Positions 35,923 to 45,253 of a stretch of DNA of 64,000 nucleotides are shown in pieces; the first letter of the stretch is position 1, and each line of letters starts with the position of its first letter. Location: NCBI GenBank assembly GCA_964449465.1, contig CAYVBK010000028.1, positions 1 to 64,000 of the forward strand, in the 5' to 3' direction. The position numbers and the translations under genes were made by a program. Under the pieces are notes generated by a model. The model worked only from the letters and a program-made list of their open reading frames with translations. It made no database searches and had not been told where the DNA came from. The DNA comes from CAYRXM01 sp964449465 (GTDB lineage: Bacteria; Chloroflexota; Anaerolineae; JAFGEY01).

Positions 35923-36894
35923 ATGCCTACCGCACTGATCACCGGCATCACCGGACAAGACGGCTCGTATCTGGCCGAATTTTTGCTCGAAAAAGGCTAC
36001 GCTGTCGTCGGAATGATTCGCCGCAGCAGCACGATCAATTTTCAACGCATCGAACACATCCAGGATCGCCTCATCCTGGTGCCCGGCGACCTGTTGGACC
36101 AGATGTCGCTGGTGGACATTTTGCGCGAGCATCATCCGCAAGAGGTGTACAACCTGGCGGCGCAGTCGTTTGTGCCGACCTCATGGAAGCAACCAGTATT
36201 CACCGGCGAAGCCACTGCTCTGGGCGTCACTCGCATCCTGGAAGCTGTGCGCATGACCGACCCGACGATCCGCTTTTACCAGGCCTCTTCGTCGGAAATG
36301 TTTGGCAAGGTGCGCCAGGTGCCACAAAATGAACTGACGCCGTTTTATCCACGTTCGCCCTATGGCGTGGCCAAAGTCTATGGCCACTGGATCACGGTCA
36401 ATTATCGCGAGAGCTATGACCTGTTTGCCTGTTCGGGCATCCTGTTTAACCACGAAAGCCCCCGTCGAGGCCTGGAATTTGTCACCCGCAAAGTGACTTT
36501 TGGCGTGGCGCGGATCAAGCTCGGTTTGCAGCAAGACCTGCACCTGGGCAACCTGGAATCGCGGCGCGATTGGGGCTTTGCCGGCGATTATGTGCAGGCT
36601 ATGTGGCTGATGCTGCAACAATCACAGCCCGATGATTATGTGGTAGGCACCGGCGAAACGCACCCGGTGCGCGAATTGTGTCAAATCGCCTTTGAGCGAG
36701 TCGGTCTGGACTGGGAAAAATATGTGGTGGTGGACCCCCGCTTTTACCGCCCGGCCGAAGTAGACTTGTTGATCAGCGACCCCTCCAAAGCCCGCCAATC
36801 GCTGGGCTGGCAGCCGCAGGTGGGTTTCAAGGCGTTGGTCGAAATGATGGTGGACGCCGACATTCAACTGCTCAAGAACGAATACGGTTTATAA
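35923..36894 (+). CDS. gmd: GDP-mannose 4,6-dehydratase
   Basis: A 323-residue SDR with the Gmd-specific start ALITGITGQDGSYLAEFLLEKG, ASSSEMFGK, the catalytic SPYGVAK and HESPRRG. It converts GDP-D-mannose to GDP-4-keto-6-deoxy-D-mannose using NADP, giving precursors for deoxyhexose in surface glycans. ATG 35923 follows GAAAGGA. The upstream reductase would complete GDP-D-rhamnose synthesis. Confidence 0.93.
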   Translation: MPTALITGITGQDGSYLAEFLLEKGYAVVGMIRRSSTINFQRIEHIQDRLILVPGDLLDQMSLVDILREHHPQEVYNLAAQSFVPTSWKQPVFTGEATALGVTRILEAVRMTDPTIRFYQASSSEMFGKVRQVPQNELTPFYPRSPYGVAKVYGHWITVNYRESYDLFACSGILFNHESPRRGLEFVTRKVTFGVARIKLGLQQDLHLGNLESRRDWGFAGDYVQAMWLMLQQSQPDDYVVGTGETHPVRELCQIAFERVGLDWEKYVVVDPRFYRPAEVDLLISDPSKARQSLGWQPQVGFKALVEMMVDADIQLLKNEYGL

Positions 36895-37056
36895 CAACTC
36901 GGACTCGCTGGAAAATAGACTATTTTCACCAGAAGCGCAAAGAATGATGAGAATCAACGAAATTTTAAGGCTTCTATATTCTCTGTGAACCCGGCGTCTC
37001 TGCGATAAAACACTTTTTTTCAGTGGACCCGCTAGCGATAGAAAGGACAGACGATC

Positions 37057-37896
37057 ATGAAAAACATGCTGCTGGCATTGCTGGTCGGTTTGCTGGCATT
37101 GACCGCCTGCACCACCCCGGCCGCCATACCCACAGTCACCCTGCCGCCGCCTACAGCCATGGCCACCGCCACCCCCATCCCACCCACGGCCACGGCCACC
37201 GCCACCCCCATCCCGCCCACGGCCACCGCCACCCCCATCCCGCCCACGGCCACCGCCACCCCTATCCCGCCCACGGCCACGGCGACTGCTGCGCCGGCCA
37301 CATCCACTCCCACACTGGCCCCAGCACCGGCCGGCGGCGGTGACACGGCCAAAACGCACCCCGGCGGCGTGGTGCTGTCCAACGGCTGGGTGCAATACAC
37401 CTCTGAGCAATATGGCGGTACCACCATCGCTGTGCCGCCGGACTGGTGGTGTATTGACTATGACACGGCCGATCAGGACAAAACCATAGATGCCATCGCC
37501 GCCGCCGCCAACGATCAGTTTGGCATGATCAAAATGCTACTCAACATGCGCCCGCCCGATCATCTTTTTTTCTGCCTGAGCGACCTGGACAAATTTATCG
37601 CTCAAGAAGAGAGCGGGGTCAAAGTCTTTTTGAGCTTGCAGGCCGGCTTTACCCGCGCCATAGATATGCTCCAAGATATTGACCGCGCCAAATGGACAGT
37701 GTCCGAGCTGTCCATATCGGGATACGACGCGGCCAGCTATGAGGGTTTTCAGGCTAAAACGAAGCGATATGAGCGAAATACGATCTTACTTTTGACTCCG
37801 CCGCGCACATTCGACGTGCAATCCTATTCACAAACCCAGGCCCGCATAGACGAGGTCAAGGCCATTGAGCAAACCCTGGTGATCAAGCTAAAATGA
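37057..37896 (+). CDS. Lipoprotein with Pro/Thr repeat stalk
   Basis: A 279-residue lipoprotein: signal peptide ending in lipobox ALTAC (Cys at about residue 18), then a stalk of repeated PIPPTATAT units coded by imperfect tandem 18-27 bp repeats (37160-37290). The folded C-terminal domain (~170 residues) has no recognised motif. Its stop overlaps the tatD ATG as ATGA. The upstream 36895-37030 is a decayed dispersed repeat. Confidence 0.65.
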   Translation: MKNMLLALLVGLLALTACTTPAAIPTVTLPPPTAMATATPIPPTATATATPIPPTATATPIPPTATATPIPPTATATAAPATSTPTLAPAPAGGGDTAKTHPGGVVLSNGWVQYTSEQYGGTTIAVPPDWWCIDYDTADQDKTIDAIAAAANDQFGMIKMLLNMRPPDHLFFCLSDLDKFIAQEESGVKVFLSLQAGFTRAIDMLQDIDRAKWTVSELSISGYDAASYEGFQAKTKRYERNTILLLTPPRTFDVQSYSQTQARIDEVKAIEQTLVIKLK

Positions 37897-38738
37897 CCTT
37901 GTTTGACACACACGCCCATCTCGATGATCGCCGCTTTGACGCCGACCGTGATGCCGTGATTCAACGCGCCCGGACCGCCGACGTTGCCACCATCCTCACC
38001 GTCGGCGCCGATTTGCCATCCAGCCGCACTGCTGTGGCGTTGGCCGAACAGTATCCGTTTATCTATGCCGCAGTCGGCATCCACCCTCACGAGGCCCAAA
38101 CGGTGACGCCGGATGTCCTGGCCGAACTGCGTCGCCTGACCGCCCATCCCCGCGTCGTCGCCGTAGGCGAGATTGGCCTGGATTTTTATTACGATCTGTC
38201 GCCGCAAGAAGTGCAGCAAGAGGCTTTCCAGGCGCAGTTGACACTGGCCGCCGAAATCTGCAAGCCCCTCGTTTTGCACCTGCGCGATAAAAAAGGCGAG
38301 AACGATGCCCATCGCATCGCCCTCGCCATCTTGCAACACTGGCTGACCGATCATTCACCGGCCATGGGGCCAATCGGTGTGCTGCACTGCTTTTCCGGCG
38401 ATCTGGAAACCGCTCAAAAGGTCATCGAGATGGGATTCTATTTGGGCGTGGACGGCCCTGTCACCTACCCCAATGCCGCGGCCCTGCGCGCCCTGGTAGC
38501 CCAAATTCCCCCCACCCATCTGCTATTGGAAACCGACTGCCCCTACCTGGCCCCGCAAAGGCGGCGCGGCCGGCGCAACGAGCCGGCCTTTCTGGCCTGG
38601 ATCGCCGATCAGGTGGCCGAACTCTGGCACTGCACTCCCAACAAAGTCGCCCGCATCACCACAGCCAACGCCCGCCGCCTGTTTTTCAAGGAAACTGTCG
38701 CAGCACCACCGGCAAATAGACCTCCCAGCCGTGAATGA
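37893..38738 (+). CDS. tatD: TatD family metal-dependent hydrolase
   Basis: A 281-residue TIM-barrel DNase/hydrolase. Metal-binding residues are visible in FDTHAHLDD (H7, H9), VGEIGLDFYY, LHLRDK, LHCFSG and LLLETDCPYLAP. TatD proteins are 3'-5' exonucleases or D-aminoacyl-type hydrolases in DNA repair; they are not part of protein export despite the name. Convergent with the giant secreted gene, overlapping it by 53 nt at the 3' end. Confidence 0.92.
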   Translation: MTLFDTHAHLDDRRFDADRDAVIQRARTADVATILTVGADLPSSRTAVALAEQYPFIYAAVGIHPHEAQTVTPDVLAELRRLTAHPRVVAVGEIGLDFYYDLSPQEVQQEAFQAQLTLAAEICKPLVLHLRDKKGENDAHRIALAILQHWLTDHSPAMGPIGVLHCFSGDLETAQKVIEMGFYLGVDGPVTYPNAAALRALVAQIPPTHLLLETDCPYLAPQRRRGRRNEPAFLAWIADQVAELWHCTPNKVARITTANARRLFFKETVAAPPANRPPSRE

Positions 38739-41700
38739 CGACCTGATGCGTGTCTCCCACCACTGTATGGACACAGTTGGTGGCTGTGACGGTGATGGTA
38801 TACGCGCCGATGCCCAATGTCCGCGTCGTGTTGGCGGCCGTATTGCCGTTATCCCACAAATAGGTGATGGGCAGAGTGGCATTCGACGGTGTATAGGCCG
38901 TCGTCCAGGTATACACACCCGGATGCCCCATCGAAATTCCCGAAATCATTATGTCGGTCAGGTCTATGCAGGTGTATCGTGCCTGTACAGTCACCTGAAC
39001 GGTGCCGGTCACAGGCGAGGTCATGTCGCAGTTCCAGGCCGACACCGTCACCGTGTGCGCGCCGGTGATAGCAAAAGTGTGAGTGAACACCAGTGGATCA
39101 TCCCCTCCACCGCTCACCAGGCCCGGCTCGCCATCATACGCAATCGAATACGAATAGGGCATGGTGGCCAGGTCAGGCGACAGATCGGCGCGGAAATAGA
39201 CCGCCGTATCGGTATAGATGGCCGCCGTGTTGGTGACGGTCAGCGATATGCCGGTGAGAGGCCGACATTGTACACGAAACACAAACCGAGTTTCATCGGC
39301 AGGTTGGTTGAGGTGATCGTAAATCCAATCGGTGATGGTGATGGAATCGCCTACGCTCACTGCCGCCGAAATGCCCACCGTCACCGTGATGCTGCCCTGT
39401 TGAGACCGGGCCAGGTCGCCCGCATCCCACTCGGCCCACAACCCCCCGGCATCTGCCCGGTCAGGCGGCGGGTCGGCGGCAAGCAGCGGGGCCTGAGCCG
39501 GAAACTCGTTGCGGATCCACACCCCATTCTCCAGGCCGCCGTTGTTGCCATAACGCAATGTCAATGTGGCCGGCTGGCCGGCAAACACCTCTGGCGTGTA
39601 CAAACCGGTTATCCACAAATCGGCCGGCTGCTTGACCACAATCACCGGTCGCCGTTCCAGGAGCAGGTGTCCCAAAAACAGCGATTCCTGGATGAGGGTC
39701 TGCATCCAGGTGCAAGGCTGAACCTGGAACAGTTTGGTGAGTGTGACAACCTGGCCAGGCACAACATTCAGCGTCAGCTGCCCCGCCTGGCTAATCACCG
39801 TTCCGGCCGACGGTGGATCCAGCGTGTATTGCAGCAATGCCAGATGCCCGGTCACCCACTCTTCGGTCAAAGTGAGGGCATGCTGGGTTGTGATCACATC
39901 CACCACCACCAACTCTTGCCGGGTTTCAACGGCTACAGTCAGCGCAGGCGACCAGGCCACCCCATCAATCTGCTTGCTCCAGGCCGGATCGGGCCACAGA
40001 GCCGCATTGTTGCTCATATCGCGGTCGGGCGTGGGCTGGCCGATGGCATTCTGTCCGGTGATATAGACGGTATTGCTGATCGGCCCGGCCGTCAAAGCCT
40101 TGCCGGTCACAGTGATCAGGCCATGCTGACCGTAGGTCAGTTTGGGCAACTTCCAGGTGAACGTCACGCCCAATTCTTGCTCCAACGGCGGGTCAGCCTG
40201 ATAGGTCAGACCGCCCAGCCGGGCCAACGGCAGCACCTCGACAATGGACACATTTTCGGCGGCCGCCAGACCGGTGTTGGTATAAGCAATGGTAAAGGTG
40301 ATGGTTTGACCGGGCGCCGCATGGGCAATTGAGGCCGTTTTGCTGATGCTCAGATCAGAATAGGGCGCCACACCAATGGCCTGCTCGACCACCACCTGAA
40401 GCGCATTGGCCGGGTTGACCACCGGCGCGCCGCCGCCGTTCAAGCCGATCACCTGATTGATGATCTGCTGCACCGGATAGCCGGTCAACCCCCAGGCACT
40501 GCCGCCGACCGCCGAGGGCATCATGGCATAGATGTCATGGCTGATGGCCTGGGGAGATTGTTTTTCATCCACCGTAAACGGCTCACCCAGATGCTCCGGT
40601 GGAAAGACGCGCCCCATAAACACATCAAAGAACGAGTCCACATTGGCATAATCCAGCCAGGGGTCACTCAGGCCGATCAACCCGCCATCGCGATTGACCC
40701 CGGCGACATTGACCCAGTGACCACCCTTGCGTTGCCAGGTTCCGCCCACATCCTCATACACACCCAACAAGAGCAGCACATCGCTGCACGTTTCCACCGC
40801 ATTGGCAGTCCAGCCCCACGAGGGGGCGGCCTGCGCCTGATGGTAAAAATCGGCGGGGACGGTGGCAGCCAGGTAATGGGCGATGCCGGCTTGCATGTCT
40901 TGCGCCGACGTGCCCTGGGCGGAGGTGTTCAGGTAATGGCCGGCCAGGTCGCCGATGAAAAACGCTGTATTGGTGATGGCATGATCATCCCAGGGGCCAT
41001 ACGCCGTCAGCAAAGGATAATGGTCGGTTATCATCGGCGGCGGCACGGGGAACCCGCCCGTGACCAGCGTCTCGGCTTTGGAGTCGAACCACCACAGCGA
41101 GTTGGCCAGGGCTGTAGGGCCATCGTACCAGAACTCGACACCATTCCAGGAAAAATCGGGCAGGCAGCTATGGCCATCATCCTCATAGCTCCACCACTCC
41201 CAAACCCATTCGCCGTTCCACCAGGTATGCACCCACTCGCCGCCGGGCTTCCACTTGAACGGTGACATGGCCAGGGCATACTCAACCTCGACCATCACCA
41301 GCCCACCCATCGGGCTCCAGGTGCCCTGGTTGGGAAGATACTCGTTGGGGCAGTTTTGCATGGCAAAATCACCGGTGGGATAGGTATAGCCGACAATCTC
41401 CCACACCCCGGCCGGGCTGGTCGGATTCAAACTGATCGCATAGGCGTCGTGCGACACATTGCCAGCGTCATTATGCAGGTTGGCCGGGTGCCCAAACGGA
41501 TGTGGCAGAAAAATCGTGCCGCTCAACACCCGCCCGGCGCCGCCAAACTCGGCATTGTCCCAAAACGGGTCACTCAAAGCGATCTGCAGATCGGCAGCAT
41601 TGATGCCGGCCACCGTCACATAGTGGCCCCCCACTCGCACCCAATGACCGCTGCCGATGGGCTGCTCTTGCCAAAAGCCCAACAGCAAGATCACATCCTC

Positions 41701-42345
41701 GCTGCGCTGCACCTCCTCGACCACCCAGGGCCAGGCCGGCCGCTTGACCAGTTGCACGTGATAATCGTCATAATAACTGCCCTGCCGCCAGGCAGCCATG
41801 CCATAGCAAATATGGGTGGGATCGTTATAAAGATAATTTTGCAGCCCAAAAGACATTTGATGCACTTCGGTGCCCAGAGTAGGCTGCGGGGTAATTCGAC
41901 CGTCGGTGTTAAAATAGCAGGCCAGGTGATCCACCAGCCCTATGGGGCCAATTCCGCCCACATTCAACGGGTCGTGATCGTCAAAAGCCCCTGGTCCTGG
42001 CGGTATGTATGCCTGCACCAGAAAATAATGGTCGCTGGGCGGAAGCTGCATCGGCCACACCGGCAACGGCTCGAATTTCGAGTCGAACCACCACAGCGAG
42101 TTGGCAGCAGCCACCGGCCCGCAAAATGTCCACGGCCCCGAGCCGGGCGGATTGTTCCAGTTATCTTGCTTTTGATCAAAATCGGGCAGACCGTTAGGGG
42201 CATAATCGCCCCAACCGCCGTCCTTCCAATACCAGTTGCCCTGCCAGTCGGCCACTGCCGGGCCGCTGCGGCTCAGGCCCAGCAGCATGCCCATCACCGC
42301 CAGCAACCCGATGGTCAGAGTCAGGCTCCACCGATGCGCGTTCAT
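38686..42345 (-). CDS. Giant secreted protein: duplicated C39-like domains, DUF11 and PKD-like repeats
   Basis: A 1219-residue exported protein with an N-terminal signal peptide (to about residue 33). Two related papain-fold (C39-like) domains follow. The first has C75 (FCGPVAAANSLWWF) and a His near 240 (GGHYVTVAGI). The second (about residues 370-600) keeps the GGHWVNVAG His but has Asp at the Cys position (YDGPTALANSLWW, D408). The rest has DUF11/CARDB-like repeats and a PKD-like module. It ends EVYLPVVLRQFP, a tail shared by other exported proteins here. ATG 42345 follows AAGGAG. Proteolysis is inferred for domain 1 only. Confidence 0.75.
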   Translation of the reverse strand: MNAHRWSLTLTIGLLAVMGMLLGLSRSGPAVADWQGNWYWKDGGWGDYAPNGLPDFDQKQDNWNNPPGSGPWTFCGPVAAANSLWWFDSKFEPLPVWPMQLPPSDHYFLVQAYIPPGPGAFDDHDPLNVGGIGPIGLVDHLACYFNTDGRITPQPTLGTEVHQMSFGLQNYLYNDPTHICYGMAAWRQGSYYDDYHVQLVKRPAWPWVVEEVQRSEDVILLLGFWQEQPIGSGHWVRVGGHYVTVAGINAADLQIALSDPFWDNAEFGGAGRVLSGTIFLPHPFGHPANLHNDAGNVSHDAYAISLNPTSPAGVWEIVGYTYPTGDFAMQNCPNEYLPNQGTWSPMGGLVMVEVEYALAMSPFKWKPGGEWVHTWWNGEWVWEWWSYEDDGHSCLPDFSWNGVEFWYDGPTALANSLWWFDSKAETLVTGGFPVPPPMITDHYPLLTAYGPWDDHAITNTAFFIGDLAGHYLNTSAQGTSAQDMQAGIAHYLAATVPADFYHQAQAAPSWGWTANAVETCSDVLLLLGVYEDVGGTWQRKGGHWVNVAGVNRDGGLIGLSDPWLDYANVDSFFDVFMGRVFPPEHLGEPFTVDEKQSPQAISHDIYAMMPSAVGGSAWGLTGYPVQQIINQVIGLNGGGAPVVNPANALQVVVEQAIGVAPYSDLSISKTASIAHAAPGQTITFTIAYTNTGLAAAENVSIVEVLPLARLGGLTYQADPPLEQELGVTFTWKLPKLTYGQHGLITVTGKALTAGPISNTVYITGQNAIGQPTPDRDMSNNAALWPDPAWSKQIDGVAWSPALTVAVETRQELVVVDVITTQHALTLTEEWVTGHLALLQYTLDPPSAGTVISQAGQLTLNVVPGQVVTLTKLFQVQPCTWMQTLIQESLFLGHLLLERRPVIVVKQPADLWITGLYTPEVFAGQPATLTLRYGNNGGLENGVWIRNEFPAQAPLLAADPPPDRADAGGLWAEWDAGDLARSQQGSITVTVGISAAVSVGDSITITDWIYDHLNQPADETRFVFRVQCRPLTGISLTVTNTAAIYTDTAVYFRADLSPDLATMPYSYSIAYDGEPGLVSGGGDDPLVFTHTFAITGAHTVTVSAWNCDMTSPVTGTVQVTVQARYTCIDLTDIMISGISMGHPGVYTWTTAYTPSNATLPITYLWDNGNTAANTTRTLGIGAYTITVTATNCVHTVVGDTHQVVIHGWEVYLPVVLRQFP

Positions 42346-42583
42346 CGCACTCTCCTTTCTCATCATCAAAAAAAAGCGAGACCAAGGACAGCAACAAGAT
42401 AACGACGCAAAATATGTTTTTTTAGATTTGGGGGCAAGTTATCAGGGTGAAACAGAGATGAAAACAGCGAGGGATTACGGCGCGAAAGCTATGTTGGGTG
42501 TTGGGTTGATAAAAATCATCACCTCCTTTCAAACACCGACATTTCTATTCTATCATGCCTCAACTCAAAAAACAATAGCCAAT
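42346..42583. other. Intergenic region, no gene recognised
   Basis: The region between the secreted gene start and the uxuA terminator is AT-richer than its neighbours. No convincing promoter pair or conserved RNA was recognised on the minus strand. Confidence 0.5.
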
Positions 42584-42615
42584 AAAAAATGCCCGCCACC
42601 TCTGTGACGGGCATT
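42584..42615 (-). terminator. Intrinsic terminator of the mevalonate/uxuA operon
   Basis: Minus-strand arms AATGCCCG/CGGGCATT (42608-42615, 42588-42595) with a 12-nt loop run into a T-tract (complement of 42584-42589). It lies 20 nt after the uxuA stop. Confidence 0.85.
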
Positions 42616-42634
42616 GATCAATGCACCAGTATCG

Positions 42635-43615
42635 CTATTCGGCATAAACGGCCTGGCGCAACCCCTTGAGATAGCCGATGGCAAACAGCCGCCCGATGGA
42701 CGAATAGGACGGATTGTCGTTGCTGTCGCCCTCCATCGTCGGCACATGGTCGGGGCGACACACGCCTTCAAAGCCCACCTCGCGATAGGCACGCATGCAG
42801 GCCAGCATATCGGTTTGGCCGTCATCGTGGAACGTTTCCACAAATTTTTCTGCCGTGCCGCGCACATCGCGAAAATGGACAAAGAAAATTTTGCCCTGCC
42901 GCCCAAAATGGCGGATCACCGATGGCAGATCGTCGGTCATCAAGGCAAAATTGCCCTGACACAAGGCGATGCCGTTCACCGGGCTGGGATACATGTCCAG
43001 CAATCTCTGATAGTTTTCAATGCTACGCATGATGCGCCCCAACCCCCGAATCGGCGACAGCGGCGGGTCGTCGGGGTGCATCGCCAGTTTGACCCCGGCT
43101 TGCTCGGCCACCGGAATCACCCGATCCAAAAAATACCGCAGATTATCCCACAACTGCTCTTCTGTCACCACGCCATACTCGGTCAAAGGCGCATTGCGCA
43201 TCAGGTCATGGTCGTAACCGGTGGCCAGGGCCCCGCCGCGCGCCGGCGCAGTGGTCGAGGTGCGCATCCAGTTGAACACCGGCATCCACTCATAGCACCA
43301 CACCGAGATGCCCAAAGCCCCCATATTGCGAATCAGATCGCAGGCCGTCTCGATCTCTTGATCGCGGCCGGGCAGCCCCAACTTGGCCTTGTTCAGCGGT
43401 GGACGGCTCTCCAGCACATCAAAATGAAATCCGCCACTCTCATAGGCTGTCTTGAGGCGCGCCAAAGACATATAGCTCCAGGGCAGGTTTTCCTTGTCCA
43501 CATCCAGGCCGCGGCTGAAATCCATCACTCCGACCACATGATCAAGGCCGCACTGCCTGACCATCTTCCACAACGGCGATGGGCGCGGCGGCAACACTTC
43601 GGCGATTTTAATCAC
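42635..43615 (-). CDS. uxuA: Mannonate dehydratase
   Basis: A 326-residue UxuA-type enzyme converting D-mannonate to 2-keto-3-deoxygluconate in hexuronate catabolism. Features include KLAMHPDDPPLSPIRGLGRI, GNFALMTDD, FVHFRDVRG and a C-terminal RPDHVPTM metal-site segment. The start is GTG 43615 with AAGGAGG seven nt upstream. It lies 14 nt after the DUF35 gene, so it closes the mevalonate operon, an odd pairing with no clear metabolic reason. Confidence 0.92.
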   Translation of the reverse strand: MIKIAEVLPPRPSPLWKMVRQCGLDHVVGVMDFSRGLDVDKENLPWSYMSLARLKTAYESGGFHFDVLESRPPLNKAKLGLPGRDQEIETACDLIRNMGALGISVWCYEWMPVFNWMRTSTTAPARGGALATGYDHDLMRNAPLTEYGVVTEEQLWDNLRYFLDRVIPVAEQAGVKLAMHPDDPPLSPIRGLGRIMRSIENYQRLLDMYPSPVNGIALCQGNFALMTDDLPSVIRHFGRQGKIFFVHFRDVRGTAEKFVETFHDDGQTDMLACMRAYREVGFEGVCRPDHVPTMEGDSNDNPSYSSIGRLFAIGYLKGLRQAVYAE

Positions 43616-43629
43616 AAAAGACCCTCCTT

Positions 43630-44049
43630 TTATGCCGAGGCGGCCTGTTTTTGCTCCAGGCCGGTCGGGCGGAATTTATAGCCATAGATGACAATACCAT
43701 CTTCGCCAAACTCGCGAATCTTGCGCGTGACCATCTCGACGGGCATGCCGATGCGCACATCTTGCGGATTCACATCGGTGAGCTGCGCCGTGATCAGGGG
43801 GCCTTCTTCCAGCCGCACCAACGCCACCGCATAGGGAGCAAACTCTTCATAGCCAGACGGTGGGTTGTAGATGGTGGTGTGCGAATACACCTCGCCGCGC
43901 CCGCTGAACGTGAACGGCTCGTGCGCCGGTTTGGCACATTCCGGGCAGACATCGCGCGGCGGAAAGATTTTGTGGCCGCATTTCAGGCATACCTCACCGG
44001 TGAGCCGATAATTTTGCGCCTGTAATCTCCAAAATTGTGGAATTCCCAT
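43630..44049 (-). CDS. DUF35 OB-fold / zinc-ribbon protein
   Basis: A 139-residue acyl-CoA-associated protein: N-terminal rubredoxin-like zinc ribbon with CLKCG and CPEC pairs, then an OB fold. In archaea a DUF35 protein scaffolds thiolase and HMG-CoA synthase, channelling acetoacetyl-CoA. Here the gene follows thiolase by 12 nt in an operon with HMG-CoA synthase, so the same complex is a strong inference. Confidence 0.88.
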   Translation of the reverse strand: MGIPQFWRLQAQNYRLTGEVCLKCGHKIFPPRDVCPECAKPAHEPFTFSGRGEVYSHTTIYNPPSGYEEFAPYAVALVRLEEGPLITAQLTDVNPQDVRIGMPVEMVTRKIREFGEDGIVIYGYKFRPTGLEQKQAASA

Positions 44050-44061
44050 TCGATTCTCCTT

Positions 44062-45219
44062 TTATTCTGCTGCACGTAAAATGTGCGTCACTACAGTGGC
44101 CCCGGTGCCGCCAATGTTCTGCGTCATACCATAGCGCGCCCCGGCCAGTTGGTTTGGGCCGCACTCACCGCGCAACTGCTGCACCGCTTCGATAATCTGA
44201 TACACCCCCGTTGCCCCCACCGGATGTCCCCGCCCTTTCAGCCCGCCCATAGTGGCCACCGGCAGGCGACCGGTGAGGAAAAACTCGCCTTCGCGGGCCA
44301 ACAGCGGTGCCCGCCCCGGCTCGGCCATACCACTGGCCTCCAGCGACAGAGCGGCCATAATGGTAAACGCGTCGTGATACTCGAAAAAATCAATGTCTTG
44401 CGGCGACAGGCCGGCCTGCTGATAGGCCTTGTGGGTCGAATATTCCACCGCCGACAAACGCAACGGGTCGCGCCGGTCGTGCAAAGATAGACAATCGGTG
44501 GCCACTGCCGAAGCCGCAATATGCACCGCTTTGGAGGTCCAGGCACGCGCCTGCGCAGTGGGACAAAGCACCACCGCCGCCGCCCCATCGCCGATGGGCG
44601 ACGAATCCATCAGGTTGATCGGGGCGCAAACCATCGGCGCGCTCTTGAACCGATCCAGCGTCAGCGGGTTTTGAAAGCGGGCATTGGGGTTGTGAACGGC
44701 ATTGTTGTGCGCGGCCATAGCAAAATAGCCAAAATCTTGATGCTCAACACCGTATTCATACATATAACGTTGCATCAACATGGCGTTCAGGGCGACAAAA
44801 GAAAGGCCGTGCGGGGCCTCATAGTCGCCGTCGGCGGCCAGAGCCAGGCCGGCCGTCACCACTTCGCCAGCCTCATCGGTCATCTTTTCCACCCCGACGG
44901 CAATTACCAGGTCGGCCATGCCGCCGGCCACGGCCAGATAGCCCATGCGCACCGCCGCCGCCCCCGATGCGCAGGCCGCCTCTACCTTGAAGGCCTCGAT
45001 GCCGCGTAGCCCCACAAAATCGGCGATCAAGGCACCCAGGTGACCTTGCCCAGCAATTTCGCCCGACAACATGTTGCCCACAAACATCATATCTGCGCGA
45101 TCCAGGCTGGCGTCGCGCATGGCTGCCAACACCGCGTCGGCGGCCAGGTGACGCAGCGATTTGCTCCAATGTTCTTGCACCGGTGTCTGCCCGATGCCGA
45201 TAATGCTGACCTCTCTCAT
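44062..45219 (-). CDS. Thiolase (acetyl-CoA acetyltransferase, archaeal/SCP-x type)
   Basis: A 385-residue thiolase-fold protein with the acyl-accepting C83 (AACASGAAAV), a His in FEYHDAF and the GHPVGATG segment. It is expected to condense two acetyl-CoA to acetoacetyl-CoA, the first step of the mevalonate pathway. ATG 45219 starts at MREVSIIGIG; upstream codons of the longer ORF are non-homologous. It lies 34 nt after HMG-CoA synthase. Confidence 0.88.
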   Translation of the reverse strand: MREVSIIGIGQTPVQEHWSKSLRHLAADAVLAAMRDASLDRADMMFVGNMLSGEIAGQGHLGALIADFVGLRGIEAFKVEAACASGAAAVRMGYLAVAGGMADLVIAVGVEKMTDEAGEVVTAGLALAADGDYEAPHGLSFVALNAMLMQRYMYEYGVEHQDFGYFAMAAHNNAVHNPNARFQNPLTLDRFKSAPMVCAPINLMDSSPIGDGAAAVVLCPTAQARAWTSKAVHIAASAVATDCLSLHDRRDPLRLSAVEYSTHKAYQQAGLSPQDIDFFEYHDAFTIMAALSLEASGMAEPGRAPLLAREGEFFLTGRLPVATMGGLKGRGHPVGATGVYQIIEAVQQLRGECGPNQLAGARYGMTQNIGGTGATVVTHILRAAE

Positions 45220-45253
45220 CCTTGTCCTTTCAAGCACTTGTGCGCGGCGCACA

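Noticed and set aside
42421..42540. Cyclic di-nucleotide (GEMM-like) riboswitch on the plus strand
   Set aside because: Short word similarity (GGCAA, GAAA, GCGCGAAAGC) but no convincing paired stems, and no plus-strand gene follows.
44429..44674. Plus-strand ORFs within the thiolase gene
   Set aside because: Shadow frames of a conserved minus-strand gene.
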